The notes: generated by a model not told the origin, from the sequence alone. A stretch of DNA of 64,000 nucleotides from Flammeovirgaceae bacterium (GCA_016712035.1 JADJRT010000002.1:62001-126000); one strand, 5' to 3'; positions 1 to 11,333 are shown, counted from the stretch's first letter. Numbers and translations: made by a program.

Positions 1-785
1 CCTACCTGCACCCCACCCGATCGACTTAGCTGATTAGCATGAATCCTTGGAATAAGGCCAAACTTCTTCCCCGCTTCAACAATCTGCTCAGTTTCATCTA
101 CGGTAAAAAATCCCGTTTCACAAAACACATCAATGTATTCCGCCAGGTGTTCGGCAGCCACCGAGGGAATCATTTCATTTATTATTTCCGCAATATATTC
201 CTCCTTCTTTTTTCCTAAAGGAACTGCATGTGCCCCTAAAAAAGTTGTCTTCACCGTTAAGGGTGTTTCTTTAGCTATGCGCTTAGCCACGCGTAACATC
301 TTCAATTCATCCTTAATCGTTAAACCATAACCACTTTTAATTTCTACTGCTCCTGTTCCTGTATTAATTATTTCTTTCGCTCGCGGTATCGATCGCTCGA
401 ATAATTCCTGTTCTGATAATAATTGAAGTCTCTTTGCTGAATTTAAAATTCCGCCTCCGCTGGCTGCAATGTCCTCATACGAAGCGCCTTTTAGCTTCAT
501 AACAAATTCATCTTCCCGTGGGTATGCAAAAACAAGGTGGGTGTGTGAATCAACAAAGGAAGGGAATACAAAACGACCCGTGGCATCAAAAGTCTGCTTG
601 GCTGTAACATCAGCCGGCAAATCCTTCATGCTGCCATAACTATGAATCAACCCATCCGCTATAACGAGAAATGCATCCTGCAATACCGGCAGGTAACTCA
701 TTTCTTTACCACTAATTTTTTGAATTGGGTTTTCTCTTACCTGAACCAGTCCTTTGATGTTCGTGATCAGTATGTCATGAACCAT
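1..785 (-). CDS. hutI: Imidazolonepropionase, N-terminal part (cut by window edge)
   Basis: Hydrolyses 4-imidazolone-5-propionate to N-formimino-glutamate, the third step of histidine degradation (amidohydrolase superfamily, metal-dependent). The reverse strand from the ATG at 785 reads MVHDILITNIKGL, then the first metal-site motif FVDSHTH, and near the window edge YIDVFCETGFF followed by IHANQLSRSGGVQ, all typical of HutI. About 261 of the usual ~410 codons are present; the 3' end lies beyond base 1. The start is one base after the TAG of the upstream outer-membrane gene, so the two may be co-transcribed. No other hut gene is visible, so the rest of the pathway must lie outside. Family assignment is firm. 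Confidence 0.93.
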   Translation of the reverse strand, partial: MVHDILITNIKGLVQVRENPIQKISGKEMSYLPVLQDAFLVIADGLIHSYGSMKDLPADVTAKQTFDATGRFVFPSFVDSHTHLVFAYPREDEFVMKLKGASYEDIAASGGGILNSAKRLQLLSEQELFERSIPRAKEIINTGTGAVEIKSGYGLTIKDELKMLRVAKRIAKETPLTVKTTFLGAHAVPLGKKKEEYIAEIINEMIPSVAAEHLAEYIDVFCETGFFTVDETEQIVEAGKKFGLIPRIHANQLSRSGGVQV

Positions 786-786
786 G

Positions 787-1834
787 CTACTTATTTTCCG
801 AACGCTTCAACTTTGTTGTCGAGATTAGAACTGAAAACCGGAAATGAAATTTTAAGAAGAGCGAAAAATCCTTGTCCGAAATAGATGGTCGATAACCAAG
901 TTCTCCACCATACGACCAACTAAGGGTGCGATTAAATTTTCCTTCGATTCCGGCTCTGAACCCAACCATGTTAGTCTTAATAGGGTTAGTGGAGTATTCT
1001 GAATCGTTATAAACCACAGGATCTAAGGTAAGGGAAGGAGCAATCATCAAATCCATGAACAAAGTAAGCATCCCATCATCCATACCTTCTTCATATTGAT
1101 CAAAACTTACCGCAATATTTCTGATTAAAGACAACGAACCCCCCACGTAAATATTCGTAGCATATATATTTCCAAATACATTAAAGTCCTGAGTTTGGCC
1201 ATTACCATCCACATAGGTATCAGGCAAACCGATGACTTCGCTATTCACAAGATCTGCATTCGTTAAACCCTGGTCGTCTAATACCCGATTTAAATCAGCT
1301 GTGCTATTCCAAATTATCCCGCCCAAACGAACACCATAAATCTTTCTGAGCTTACTGGTACTTCTGCGTAAAGCGGTACGGTTGCCGCCCATTTATTTGC
1401 CGAAGTATTCTTTTATGAAGAAATATTTTCGTCTTTGAGCTTACATCAAAGTCTTTAACATGAAACGTTCCGCCCAACTCATAATAATTATAAATTTCAG
1501 GCGTGTTGGAAACATTACTATTCTTTAAAGCCACTTCGCGGTTAAAATCATAAAACTTACTGCTATAACTTTTTCGAAAGTGCCCTTTGATGTCAAATTT
1601 ATTTTTGTGATAATACTGTGCTTCCACCCCATACCCTGCATTTACATTCGTTGCGAACAATTCGCCATACAAAGGTTGAAAGCCTATAAAAAGCTTGTTG
1701 ATTGAGTACGGTTCATCATAAAGCTCGTCAAAGACCACTGCGGCCTTTTCGTCTTGCCCTTGAGCATACACCAAACCCTGATTAAGAAATACGAAGAGGG
1801 CGGAAAAAATTGTAAAGAATCGGATTGCTTTCAT
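787..1834 (-). CDS. Outer-membrane beta-barrel-like protein, frameshifted
   Basis: Two overlapping reverse-strand reading frames (1352-1834 and 787-1392) together make one secreted protein of about 345 residues. The first starts MKAIRFFTIFSALFVFLNQG and has a signal peptide ending VYAQG; both parts carry alternating aromatic/glycine strands typical of a barrel (GYGVEAQYYH, YGGELGYRP) and the end is FSLFLKFHFRF, a barrel-like last strand. The frame changes between about 1350 and 1420, and a third frame there (NKWAATVPLYAEVPVSS) also looks protein-like, so more than one base may be wrong. The specific function is not recognised. hutI follows after one base. Confidence 0.6.
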
Positions 1835-1947
1835 AACAGATAATCCCTAAAAATAGTAAAAAGTAGTTTATACAAGGCTGATGAAAGGTAGTAAAACGTC
1901 TTTTTTTAAGCGAAACCGTGTAAGTATTCCTACTATTAAGGCTACTT

Positions 1948-3674
1948 TCAGTCAATAACTACCAGCTTACCTTGCTTAAAGGTGATGAATGGAACCCGGC
2001 CATTGTCGTGATTATCTTGCCATTGGTAGCCCGAAGTGAGTGATCCGGGGGTAAATGTTTCGGAAGGCATGGTTTGAGTAAAATTAGCTCCATACTTGGC
2101 GAGAATATTACCAAAAATCATAACAAACTCGTAGCCAATAGATGCATGCTCTACGGGTAACGTACCGTGCTTTAAGATATACTTCCGTCTGAAATCAAGG
2201 TATGCCTGTCTGGCTGGCGGCCGATAGTTAGGTGAAGCAAGGGTTACATGCGTGCGTTCGAACTTTGAAAAATCAACGGAGGTTTCGTTTAGCCAACTTT
2301 CCTGACCCACTATAACGATTGAGTCTCTTCGTGTTTCCACACTATTAATAACCTTGGAATAAATCAACTCATTGTCGGACGCAACAAAGATACTTCCAAT
2401 ACTATCCTTCTTCAGTTTAAACTGCGTAGGATTTTTCCACTCGTCATATTCGGTAGCGGAAGCGAGCGTGGTTAGTATACTGGCAGATGTTTCGCCACGC
2501 ACTTCTTCGGCAAACACCACATTAACACCTAGTTCAAGTGCATGCTTAATGAAATTAAATGCCATCACCGAATCCTTTACGCTTTCACCATAGTAGACCA
2601 TGCACGTTTTCCGGGGAACGTTCTTGGCAACCCAATCAGCCGAGCGGAGACCAATCGTTTCATGACTTGGTTGAAACAAAAATGCAAACGGACTTTTTCC
2701 AATCAGATCCGAATTATTTGAAATAGGGTTTATACTTAAATTAATCTGATTAGCCAGGGCAAATTCCTGTAACGGAACAGACTCTTCTTGAAATAAGGGC
2801 CCTACAATAAGATCAGCGGATTTTAATTCTTCAAAGTCAACAATCTTCTTAGTAATTTTTATGCTGCGCTCATTATCGTATGCCAACAACTCCAGGTTGA
2901 TGCCCATTTTAGAAAGGGTATCGGCCGCCAGTTTCATACCATCATATAAATCCAAAACAAATTGATTGCGTTTTTTTACTGGCGAAGGGTCAAGACTTGC
3001 TGCTAAAAATGGCATTACCAAAGCCACGCGATAAGTTTCTTTTAAAATGGGCTTAGGGACTTCATTTGTAATGAGCTGTTCGCGAGGTAAATCAAACTTA
3101 GTGAGCAACGAATCAATCAGTTCTGTTTCTTGCAAGTGAACAGGTTGCTTACCCAATAATTTTACAAGTGCTCGTGCCGCTTCCTTATCTTGCGTATAAT
3201 CCTCTAAAATCATTTTAAGGGTTTCGATATCATCGATGTTCGCGAGATAAACTCGTTTCAATTCGCTTAATCCCGATTGAAATGACGGATCTGTGATCTG
3301 ACTAGCTATCAATAGACCTTGAAAATATTCTCTACGCTCGAAATAGATTTTGCATAACCAATAGTTTACTTCATTCATTTGATCCCAGGTGGGATACAAT
3401 TTTTTTATCTGAAGCAGCATATCCTTAGCTACTGAAGCATATCCGAGCCTTTCGGCCGATAATGCATAGTAGTAGGATGCATACTCTGGATACGGATTAG
3501 CCGGGTCGTAAACGGTAAGCTCTTTAAACGCTTCCATGGCAGCACTGTAACTGGCTTCTTCAAAAAGATCTTTGGCCTGACGATATTGTCGCTTAAAATC
3601 CTGTGCAGCTACATGGAACAAACACAAGAAAAGAATGGCAAGACTATATAAAATTTATTCAACCGACCGATCAT
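1948..3674 (-). CDS. TPR plus type-1 periplasmic-binding-protein-like lipid/amino-acid sensor domain protein
   Basis: Secreted protein of about 575 residues. The N-terminal ~150 residues are TPR-like helices (FEEASYSAAMEAFKELTVYDP); from about residue 200 a receptor-ligand-binding domain of the LivK type follows (YRVALVMPFLAA, LYDGMKLAADTL, ADLIVGPLFQEES, DSIGSIFVASDNELI, GYEFVMIFGNIL). The open frame begins with a poor TTG at 3627; with one base changed near 3655 (run AAATTTTA) an ATG at 3674 gives MIGRLNK followed by ILYSLAILFLCLFHVAAQ, a good signal peptide, so I take 3674 as the true start. Such proteins are annotated as ABC substrate-binding proteins but no permease genes are nearby; it may be a stand-alone periplasmic factor. 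It lies directly after guaA on the same strand. Confidence 0.65.
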
Positions 3675-3723
3675 TTCATTAATACTTGGTAAAGTCCAAT
3701 ATAGTGAATCAATAATTAAGCCG

Positions 3724-5250
3724 CTATTCCCATTCTATGGTTGCCGGGGGCTTCGAACTAATATCATAAACCACCCGGTTTACACCTTTTACTTTATTAA
3801 TAATATCGGAAGAAACTGCACTTAAAAATTCATGGGGAAGATGTGCCCAGTCGGCTGTCATACCATCTACACTTACCACAGCCCGTAAAGCCGCTACCTG
3901 TTCATAGGTTCGTTCATCACCCATAACGCCTACTGAATAAACTGGTAACAACATGGCCCCCGCCTGCCAAACCTTTTCATATAATCCGTGCGAACGAAGC
4001 CCGGATATAAAGATGTCATCAACCTCTTGAAGTATCCGAACCCCTTCTGGAGTGATTTCTCCTAAAATCCGGATCCCTAATCCAGGACCTGGAAAAGGAT
4101 GTCTTCCTAAGATTACCGGATCAATACCCAATGTCTTACCGACCAAACGAACCTCATCTTTAAATAGTGTGTTCAACGGCTCAACCACTTTCATCTTCAT
4201 TTTCTCCGGCAAGCCTCCCACGTTGTGGTGCGATTTAATCGTAGCAGAAGGACCCTTTACCGATACCGATTCAATTACATCCGGATAGATCGTACCCTGG
4301 CCTAGCCACTTTACGTCTACAATGCGATGAGCTTCCACATCAAAAACTTCGATAAATGTTCTGCCTATCGCCTTTCGTTTGGCCTCCGGTTCTGTGAGTT
4401 TATGAAGTGCCGTATAAAATTTATCCTTCGCATCAACCCCCTTAATGTTCAAACCCATTCCGCGATAGGAACTTAATACCTGCTCGAACTCTCCTTTTCG
4501 TAATAAGCCATTGTCAACAAAAATACAGTAAAGATTTTTTCCAATAGCCCGATGCACTAACATGGCCGCTACTGTAGAATCTACACCACCCGACAGGGCC
4601 ATAACCACTTTATCGGAACCCAGTTTATTTTTAAGATCGGCAATCGTTGTTTCAACAAATTGATCGGGTGTCCAGTCTTGTGCGCAACCACAAATATGAA
4701 CCACAAAATTGCGCAGCAGGTTTTTGCCTTCCAGCGTATGTGTTACCTCAGGGTGAAATTGAATGCCATAAGTTTTTTCTCCCTTTAAGTGAAAGGCGGC
4801 TACCTTCACCGAAGGTGTACTGGCAATTATTTCGAACTGGTCAGGAATGGATTCGATCGTATCCGCATGCGACATCCACACCTGTGAATCAATAGAAATC
4901 TCTTTTAATAATTCGTTGTGATGATTTACGGTGGTGAGTCGTGCACGACCATATTCGCGAATCTGCGAAGGCAACACGGTACCTCCACTTTTATGAGCCA
5001 AGAGTTGAGCACCATAACAAACCCCTAACACGGGTAGCTTCCCAAATTGTTTCAAGTCCACATCGGGTGCGCCCTTCTCGCGTACAGAACATGGGCTGCC
5101 AGAAAGAATTATCCCTTTCGTTGAAGCCGTTATCTCCGGAATATGATTATACGGGTGAATTTCGCAATACACATTTAGCTCACGCACTCTTCGTGCAATT
5201 AACTGGGTGTATTGAGAACCAAAATCAAGAATAAGTATTTGCTCTGCCAT
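3724..5250 (-). CDS. guaA: GMP synthase (glutamine-hydrolysing)
   Basis: Makes GMP from XMP using glutamine and ATP, last step of guanine nucleotide synthesis; cytosolic. Residues 1-190 are a class I glutamine amidotransferase (start MAEQILILDFGSQYTQLIAR, nucleophile Cys in GVCYGAQLLA, His-Glu in QFHPEVTHT). From about 200 the ATP pyrophosphatase domain has the PP-loop ALSGGVDSTVAA, and the C-terminal dimerisation domain carries HPFPGPGLGIRILGE and ends KPPATIEWE. 508 residues is the normal length and there is no frame break. The ATG at 5250 begins the canonical N terminus. Confidence 0.98.
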   Translation of the reverse strand: MAEQILILDFGSQYTQLIARRVRELNVYCEIHPYNHIPEITASTKGIILSGSPCSVREKGAPDVDLKQFGKLPVLGVCYGAQLLAHKSGGTVLPSQIREYGRARLTTVNHHNELLKEISIDSQVWMSHADTIESIPDQFEIIASTPSVKVAAFHLKGEKTYGIQFHPEVTHTLEGKNLLRNFVVHICGCAQDWTPDQFVETTIADLKNKLGSDKVVMALSGGVDSTVAAMLVHRAIGKNLYCIFVDNGLLRKGEFEQVLSSYRGMGLNIKGVDAKDKFYTALHKLTEPEAKRKAIGRTFIEVFDVEAHRIVDVKWLGQGTIYPDVIESVSVKGPSATIKSHHNVGGLPEKMKMKVVEPLNTLFKDEVRLVGKTLGIDPVILGRHPFPGPGLGIRILGEITPEGVRILQEVDDIFISGLRSHGLYEKVWQAGAMLLPVYSVGVMGDERTYEQVAALRAVVSVDGMTADWAHLPHEFLSAVSSDIINKVKGVNRVVYDISSKPPATIEWE

Positions 5251-5360
5251 GCCTGTTTGCCATAGTGCGGCATTTCCGGCACGCAGGCATCCGCAAAAAT
5301 AATGCGATCCGGTCAGAGAACAAACGAAAGAAGTGGATTATAAAACAGTGCGCTTACCCG

Positions 5361-6199
5361 CTATTTTTCAACTCCGTAGCAATATTGCTTAAGGTAATCC
5401 CCGGCATCATCTTGTCCGGCCATAAATGCCTTGGTTAAGCATCGGCATCCTTCCGTTTCCTTTTCAACTCTACTAAAGCGATTCCTTTATAAAATTGAGC
5501 AGTCACATTATCCGGATCAAGCTTCAGCGCAATCTCAAGATACTTCAACGCCAACTCGTAATTCTCCTCTTCTAATGAAAAAGATCCACCATATAAATAA
5601 GCAGGCGCAAAGGTGGCGTCCAATTCAATTGATTTATTGATAGCGATCAAGGCACTATCTGGATTTTCGAGTGAGTAATAGGCAAAAGCCAGATTCATTT
5701 CTACTTCCGGATCGTCCTGCAATTGCCTAACGATTAGCAAATCTTCTTTTGCTTGCTTGTATTCATTCTTCTCCATCAACAATCCAGCTCGCCACTTTAA
5801 AATCTGAGGCTCGCCACCGGTTAATTCAAGCGCAGTCTCAACATCGATCAATTGATTATCCACATCATCTAACTCCCGATACGAAAGTGCCCGAAGGATA
5901 CGAGCTTGGTAATTCTCCGGAAATTCAGGAATGAAGCGATTCATATCTGCAATTGCATTATTGAAATCACCCGAACTGTAGTAGGCAACCGCTCTCTTAT
6001 ATAAAGGCCGGTAAGAAGTTTTTTCCTTTAGCTTGGAGGCGCTAATCACTTTTGTGTAAAGCTTGATCGCACCTTTGAAATCCTGTTGACTCATGAGCGT
6101 ATCCGCTTCAGTTTCCCAGGCAGTCCATTTCGGATTTTGTGAAAATCCCGTTAAGGCGAATGCGCTTACAAGCAATATCAGGCTTACCCTTCTAAGCAT
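5361..6199 (-). CDS. Secreted TPR-repeat protein, frameshifted near the 3' end
   Basis: Start ATG at 6199 gives MLRRVSLILLVSAFALTGFSQ, a clear signal peptide; the longer in-frame start at 6223 would bury it. About six TPR units follow (AIKLYTKVI, LYKRAVAYYSSGDFNNAI, LNLAFAYYSLENPDSAL, AYLYGGSFSLEEENYELAL, ALKLDPDNVTAQFYKGIAL). The open frame ends with a charged tail at 5435, but shifting one base near 5459-5464 (AAAAGG run) continues as CLTKAFMAGQDDAGDYLKQY and ends CYGVEK at 5361, the usual end of such proteins, so I extend the gene. It overlaps the end of typA by 8 bases, suggesting translational coupling. Function beyond protein-protein contact is unknown. Confidence 0.75.
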
Positions 6200-7938
6200 T
6201 GGATGCACCACGATTTCGATCACGTTTACGATCGTTTTCGTTAAGATAAATTTTACGCAAACGAATAGATTTTGGTGTTACCTCCACGTATTCGTCCGCT
6301 TGAATGTATTCAAGAGCTTCTTCAAGTGTATGCTTAAGCGGAGGCGCTATCTTCATTTTTTCATCCGAACCGGAAGCACGCATGTTGGTAAGTTTTTTTG
6401 TTTTAGTAACGTTGATTACTAAATCTCCACCACGACTATGTTCGCCAATCACCTGACCTTCATAAACGGGTTCACCCGGATTAATGAAAAACTTACCACG
6501 GTCCTGCAGGTTATGCAAACTGTAAGTAATAGCCTCCCCTTGTTCCATCACAATCAATGATCCATTGATACGACCTGGTATCTCACCCTTATACGGTTGA
6601 TATTCTTTAAAGCGGTGTGTAACTACGGCTTCACCTGCAGTTACGTTCAGTAAATAGTTTCTCAAGCCCATAATTCCTCTTGAAGGAATAAGAAATTTCA
6701 AAATCATCCGATCCGCTTTCGGCTCCATGTTTAACATTTCACCTTTGCGCATAGATACCGTTTCAATTGCTTTACCTGCATCTGTTTCTGGTAAGTCAAT
6801 GGTTAACTCTTCAATAGGTTCACATTTTACACCGTCAATCTCACGGAAAATTACTTGTGGCTGACCAATCTGAAGTTCGTACCCTTCTCTGCGCATGGTT
6901 TCAATCAATACCGATAAGTGAAGTACGCCACGACCAAACACCATGAAACTATCAGCCGATCCGGTTTGACCCAATTTCAAAGCAAGATTTTTTTCAAGCT
7001 CTTTCTCAAGACGATCCTTAATGTGACGTGAAGTAACATATTTACCTTCCTTCGCATAGAATGGCGAGTTGTTAATGGTAAAGAGCATACTCATAGTAGG
7101 CTCATCAATAGCAATTGACTTTAATGCTTCTGGTTTTTCAACATCTGCTACCGTATCTCCGATTTCAAATCCTTCCAACCCTACCAAAGCACAAATTTCT
7201 CCAGCCTTTACTTCATCCATCTTCTTCTTATTGTTGACCCGCCTTTACGCTTCCACGTTGAATTCGGCCAATGGCAATACGACCCACAAAAGAGGAATAC
7301 TCGAGCGAAGTAATTAACAACTGTGTTGTTCCTTCATCAATCTTTGGGGCCGGAATATGTTCAATTATCCCTTCAATCAGGGCAGTAATATCCGTTGTTG
7401 GCTTTTTCCAGTCGTCACTCATCCAGCCTTGTTTAGCCGAACCGTAAAACGTTGGAAAGTTTAACTGATCTTCCGTTGCATCCAAGGCAAACATCAAATC
7501 AAACACTGACTCATGCACTTCATCAGGTGTACAGTTTTTCTTGTCCACCTTATTAATAACTACAATTGGTTTAAGACCCAAGCTCAATGCTTTCTGCAAA
7601 ACAAACCGAGATTGTGGCATTGGACCTTCAAAGGCATCCACCAGCAATAAACAACCATCGGCCATGTTCAATACCCGCTCTACCTCACCTCCAAAATCGC
7701 TGTGGCCAGGGGTGTCAATTACGTTGATTTTATAATCCTTATAGCGTACAGAAACGTTTTTAGCCAAAATGGTAATACCCCGCTCGCGCTCCAGATCATT
7801 ACTATCCATAATCAATTCGCCAGGATTTTCGTGATCCTTAAAAACGTGACCTGCATGTAATAATTTATCAACCAGGGTAGTTTTACCGTGGTCAACGTGT
7901 GCGATAATCGCTATGTTTCTGATCTTACTAACTTCCAT
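6192..7938 (-). CDS. typA: Ribosome-associated GTPase TypA/BipA, frame broken with apparent internal loss
   Basis: Translational GTPase of the EF-G group that helps 50S assembly and stress or cold growth. The first frame (7938-7228) has all G motifs: AHVDHGKTTLVDKLL, RGITI, DTPGHSDFGGEVERVL, NKVDKKNC. The second (7220-6192) has the C-terminal region: TMSMLFTINNSPFYAKEGK, VFGRGVLHLSVLIETMRREG, and the BipA-specific end VTPKSIRLRKIYLNE. The first frame stops right after RGSVKAGQQ and the second resumes at KKKMDEVKAGE. In the family about 25 residues (VxxxxRDG...FEGL) lie between these points, so roughly 75-80 bases seem missing at about 7222-7228 as well as a frame change. Loss of this strand in domain II would be damaging if real. 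Confidence 0.9.
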
Positions 7939-8064
7939 AAATGTGGGTTTCCGCGTCTATTTTTGACTTTGAGGGCGCAAAGATAGTCTTAATTTATGGA
8001 TTTAGCGTGTTGCGTTTTGATTTCTGTTCTATCAAAAAGTTACTGCAGGCATTAGGCCCTGCGT

Positions 8065-8732
8065 TTAGTATTCGTACTTGCTGAAAAAATCGTGCAGCGA
8101 CTCCATAATCGCATCGGGGTCCCTGAAATAATGAACGGCTCCGCGTTGAATGTTGAATTTTTCTATGATTTGATAGTACACGTCTTCGTTAATTTCATAA
8201 TCTGACATAAATATTGCTTTCACATCTGGGTCGGTTATAACCTGACGAAATGTTTGCGTTCTGTTATTCTCCTCTACCACCCGAAAAAGTTTTCGTTTTT
8301 CTCGCTCTGATTTCAAAAAGTAATCCATGGGCGAAATAAACCCATCCAGACCAGACATTTTGCGAGGGGCCGTTTTCGTTTTATCTACTATTTCGTTTGG
8401 GTATAGGCGGGTAGATTTAATGGTAATTTCGCTTAACAGAATGCGATCTTCCCGCAACAAAACGAAAATAGCCTCTTCCTCAAAAAGAAGGGGCACCTCG
8501 GTGGTGATATAGCCTACAGAAGAAAAAACAAGTGTATCGATGGGCTGAGCGTAAATCAGAAAGCCACCGGTGGAATTTGAACTTGTTATTTTTCCTTTTC
8601 CCTTTACAGCCACATGAACATCGCGCAGATCAATCAACTGTGCAGAGTCAACAACAATGCCACTATATAACTTCTGCGCATGAATTGACCCTACGGAAAG
8701 AAGGAAGCAAACAAAAAAAGGCGGGTCAGCAT
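8065..8732 (-). CDS. Secreted carboxypeptidase-regulatory-like domain protein, frameshifted in signal peptide
   Basis: Protein of about 222 residues with an N-terminal beta-sandwich of the CarboxypepD_reg / DUF4480 type found at the start of many Bacteroidetes surface proteins (KLYSGIVVDSAQ, DTLVFSSVGY) and a C-terminal helical part (DGFISPMDYFLKSEREKR, ITDPDVKAIFMSDYEINED). The open frame begins at 8637 without a signal peptide. If the A run at 8713-8719 is one base longer, an ATG at 8732 reads MLTRLFFVCFLLSVGSIHAQ straight into the frame, a textbook signal peptide. Exact role unknown; probably periplasmic or outer-membrane associated. Confidence 0.65.
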
Positions 8733-8801
8733 CAGATACTTTCCTGACAAGATGAAGGTAATACGAAAATAGTTTTATGCAATGCCGCCTCCGACTCTAC
8801 T

Positions 8802-11333
8802 TTATTCCTCCCCAAAGTTATTAGGTAACGATATCAATGATCCAAAAAATAAAGCGTTCAGAAACATTTTATTGGTACCATACCAGGTTCCACGAAAGTT
8901 CGGGTTATCAGCAAACATAATCACCCGGCCCTGACCTTCTGGTGAATATAGTACCGCGGCTGAATTGGCCACACGCTTAATGTCCGTTTTATGAATGTAC
9001 CCACCAATTAATGGTGTAGGTGTGTATTGCGCGATAGTATTGTAGGCCGTTTTGCTGGGCTGTAAAAATGTGCGCCCATTTCGGTAGACAGAAACTTTGC
9101 GATCGGTATATCCAAATCCAATCGGATTGGTGATGTCAAGATCTACTTGAAATATGGCCCCTCCTATTTGCTTCGCCCCCTCTGTATCGCCAGCCAATTC
9201 AAAATCTACCCGCTTGGGATTTTTAATAGTGTCGATGGGGATTAGTTTTTCCTTTACAAGACCTTGCTTAATCACCCACTCGTTAGCTGATTTCAAAGTA
9301 ATTAATGTACCGCCCGACTGAACCCAACTCTTTATTTTTTCTGTAGTAGGTTTATCTGCAGGGTAATTACCTCCTACCATCACAAGCACATTGTATTCGC
9401 TCAGATTAACTCTTGAAAAATTAAGCAAGTCAACTTTTGAAATGGGCATGCCAATGCGCTGATCTAATAAATGCCATACCTCGCCTGCTTCATAACCGGA
9501 AACTCCCACACCAATGGGCATTAATACTTTAGCCTCTTTCACAGTCCGAATTGAACCTGAACCTAAATCCACACCTTTCGCATTCAAACCAGTTTCAACT
9601 GAGTAAATCTCAACACCAGCCATTGCACTGGTTGATCTGATGGCCTCAAATAATTCATCGGCATTGATGCGTTGCTGTTGTACAGGTATAACTAATGAGC
9701 CATGTGGAAAACTTTTTTCAACACCATTTACCAAAGAACTAAATGGCTTAAATCCAGTGCGTACAATCACATCTTTTGTTTGCAATGCATAGATCGCTTT
9801 GTGTGCATTGTAATCAGTAATATCAATTAAGTATGCATAATTACTTTTCGTTACGGGACTAAGCGTTCTCACGGGTGTTTCCTTTATCTGATTTCCTTTT
9901 GTAAACGATCCTTTCACTTCGGCATACGGTATATTAAAGGCATGCACGAGAGACCAAGTGGACGCATCGTAAAATGTGCTATCGCGGTAGGTTATATCTT
10001 TCTCAAAAGCCGAGCGCACCATAATATAATTAGTCTGCTCCGTAGGAACGATATAAGATTTACCTTTCTCGAATGTGTTCCCAGCTGTAGTTACCGTTTG
10101 GCCCGTCTCATATACTTCGATCTGATGCATCAGGAGTAAATTGATGAAAGCATTTGTTCGGGTAGCATCTTTACTTTCACCAAATACATAGGCTTTGATA
10201 GGACTGGCTTTTGCTTGTGATAATGCTGAGCTGAAAAAATCCTTTCTTAGTTTACGTAACATTACTTTTTCGCCAACTGACGCGCGAACCGTTGCCAAGG
10301 ACGCCTTGAATTGATTTCGAATAGTAAATGCAAAGGTTAACGGAATAGTAGTTGTTTCCTGTAAGTGCCCACGTGAACTGGCTTGTTCAAATAAAATTCC
10401 AATTCCGCCATAAAAATTAACATAACTGGAACCGTAGCCAGGATATAATTTATCGTATGCTTCTTTTGTAAAATATAAAGACCCGACAGAATTAAGACCT
10501 TGAGCAAAATATTCGGCAAACTTTGGATGGACGACATCATATAAGTAAGCAGGCACGACAGGATTGTTACTCGTGTATTTTCCGGGATCAAAATAAAAAG
10601 ATGAATTGGTTCCCATCTCATGATGATCCGTCATTACATAAGGTCGCCAATGATGAAAAAACTTCATGCGGTTACGACTTTCAGGATGCACGCCCAAAAA
10701 CCAATCGCGGTTTAAGTCAAACCAATAATGATTTGTACGTCCTCCTGGCCAGGCTTCGTTATGCTCACGATCTACAGCATCAGCAACGAAAGGGGAACCC
10801 TTGTGCATATTGGCCCAATGCGTATGGCGATCGCGACCATCGGGATTGTAAACGGGATCTAACAAAATAACCAATTCATTAAGCCACTTTATTGTCTCTT
10901 CATCTTCGCTGGCCGCAAGGTAATAGGCGGTTATCATGGCAGCCTCTGAACTGGAAGGTTCATTGCCATGCACGTTATACCCTAATTGAATAACCAGCGG
11001 AATATCCGTTGCGCCTTCCAGGTTCTTTTTTCTGATTTCATCCAACCGGCCATGATTAGCCAGTGAGGTTATTTTAGCAACGACCTGAACCCGATGCCCA
11101 ATCGTGCTGCCAATTTCTTCCACAACAAACCGATCGGATGCTTTATCTAATGCTTTAAAATACTCTATGATTTTATCATACCGGGTATGATGAGTGCCTA
11201 TCGGGTAACCCAAAAATTCCTCCGGGGTGGGGATATTTTTATTGATTTGCTTAGCCGCTGGATAAAAATAATCAGGTTGTGCAAAAGATATCAAAGAGAT
11301 ACCTAAGAGCGCAGAAATCATAAACGCCTTCAT
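8802..11333 (-). CDS. Secreted M14-family zinc carboxypeptidase
   Basis: Metallocarboxypeptidase-like exopeptidase. The ATG at 11333 gives MKAFMISALLGISLISFAQ, a signal peptide; an in-frame ATG at 11357 is less likely. The M14 domain covers residues ~45-360: the zinc motif HGNEPSSSEAA (H..E), the substrate-binding RD (FDLNRDWF), the third zinc ligand in MTDHHEMGTNSSFYFDPG, and GILFEQASSRG with the catalytic Glu. The remaining ~480 residues have a class-I-amidotransferase-like fold region (VLVMVGGNYPADKPTTEKIK, QGRVIMFADNPNFRGTW) seen in large Bacteroidetes M14 proteins. Likely periplasmic or exported, feeding on peptides. Single gene with no frame break. Confidence 0.9.
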   Translation of the reverse strand: MKAFMISALLGISLISFAQPDYFYPAAKQINKNIPTPEEFLGYPIGTHHTRYDKIIEYFKALDKASDRFVVEEIGSTIGHRVQVVAKITSLANHGRLDEIRKKNLEGATDIPLVIQLGYNVHGNEPSSSEAAMITAYYLAASEDEETIKWLNELVILLDPVYNPDGRDRHTHWANMHKGSPFVADAVDREHNEAWPGGRTNHYWFDLNRDWFLGVHPESRNRMKFFHHWRPYVMTDHHEMGTNSSFYFDPGKYTSNNPVVPAYLYDVVHPKFAEYFAQGLNSVGSLYFTKEAYDKLYPGYGSSYVNFYGGIGILFEQASSRGHLQETTTIPLTFAFTIRNQFKASLATVRASVGEKVMLRKLRKDFFSSALSQAKASPIKAYVFGESKDATRTNAFINLLLMHQIEVYETGQTVTTAGNTFEKGKSYIVPTEQTNYIMVRSAFEKDITYRDSTFYDASTWSLVHAFNIPYAEVKGSFTKGNQIKETPVRTLSPVTKSNYAYLIDITDYNAHKAIYALQTKDVIVRTGFKPFSSLVNGVEKSFPHGSLVIPVQQQRINADELFEAIRSTSAMAGVEIYSVETGLNAKGVDLGSGSIRTVKEAKVLMPIGVGVSGYEAGEVWHLLDQRIGMPISKVDLLNFSRVNLSEYNVLVMVGGNYPADKPTTEKIKSWVQSGGTLITLKSANEWVIKQGLVKEKLIPIDTIKNPKRVDFELAGDTEGAKQIGGAIFQVDLDITNPIGFGYTDRKVSVYRNGRTFLQPSKTAYNTIAQYTPTPLIGGYIHKTDIKRVANSAAVLYSPEGQGRVIMFADNPNFRGTWYGTNKMFLNALFFGSLISLPNNFGEE

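Noticed and set aside
642..884. Plus-strand 80-residue frame over the hutI start
   Set aside because: Antisense shadow of hutI and of the end of the barrel protein.
5251..5360. Riboswitch or leader before guaA
   Set aside because: The spacer upstream of guaA shows no purine-riboswitch core that I can recognise, and no clear hairpin-terminator.
10337..10870. Reading frames inside the M14 peptidase on other frames
   Set aside because: They overlap a long, well-matched gene and show no family features; shadow frames only.
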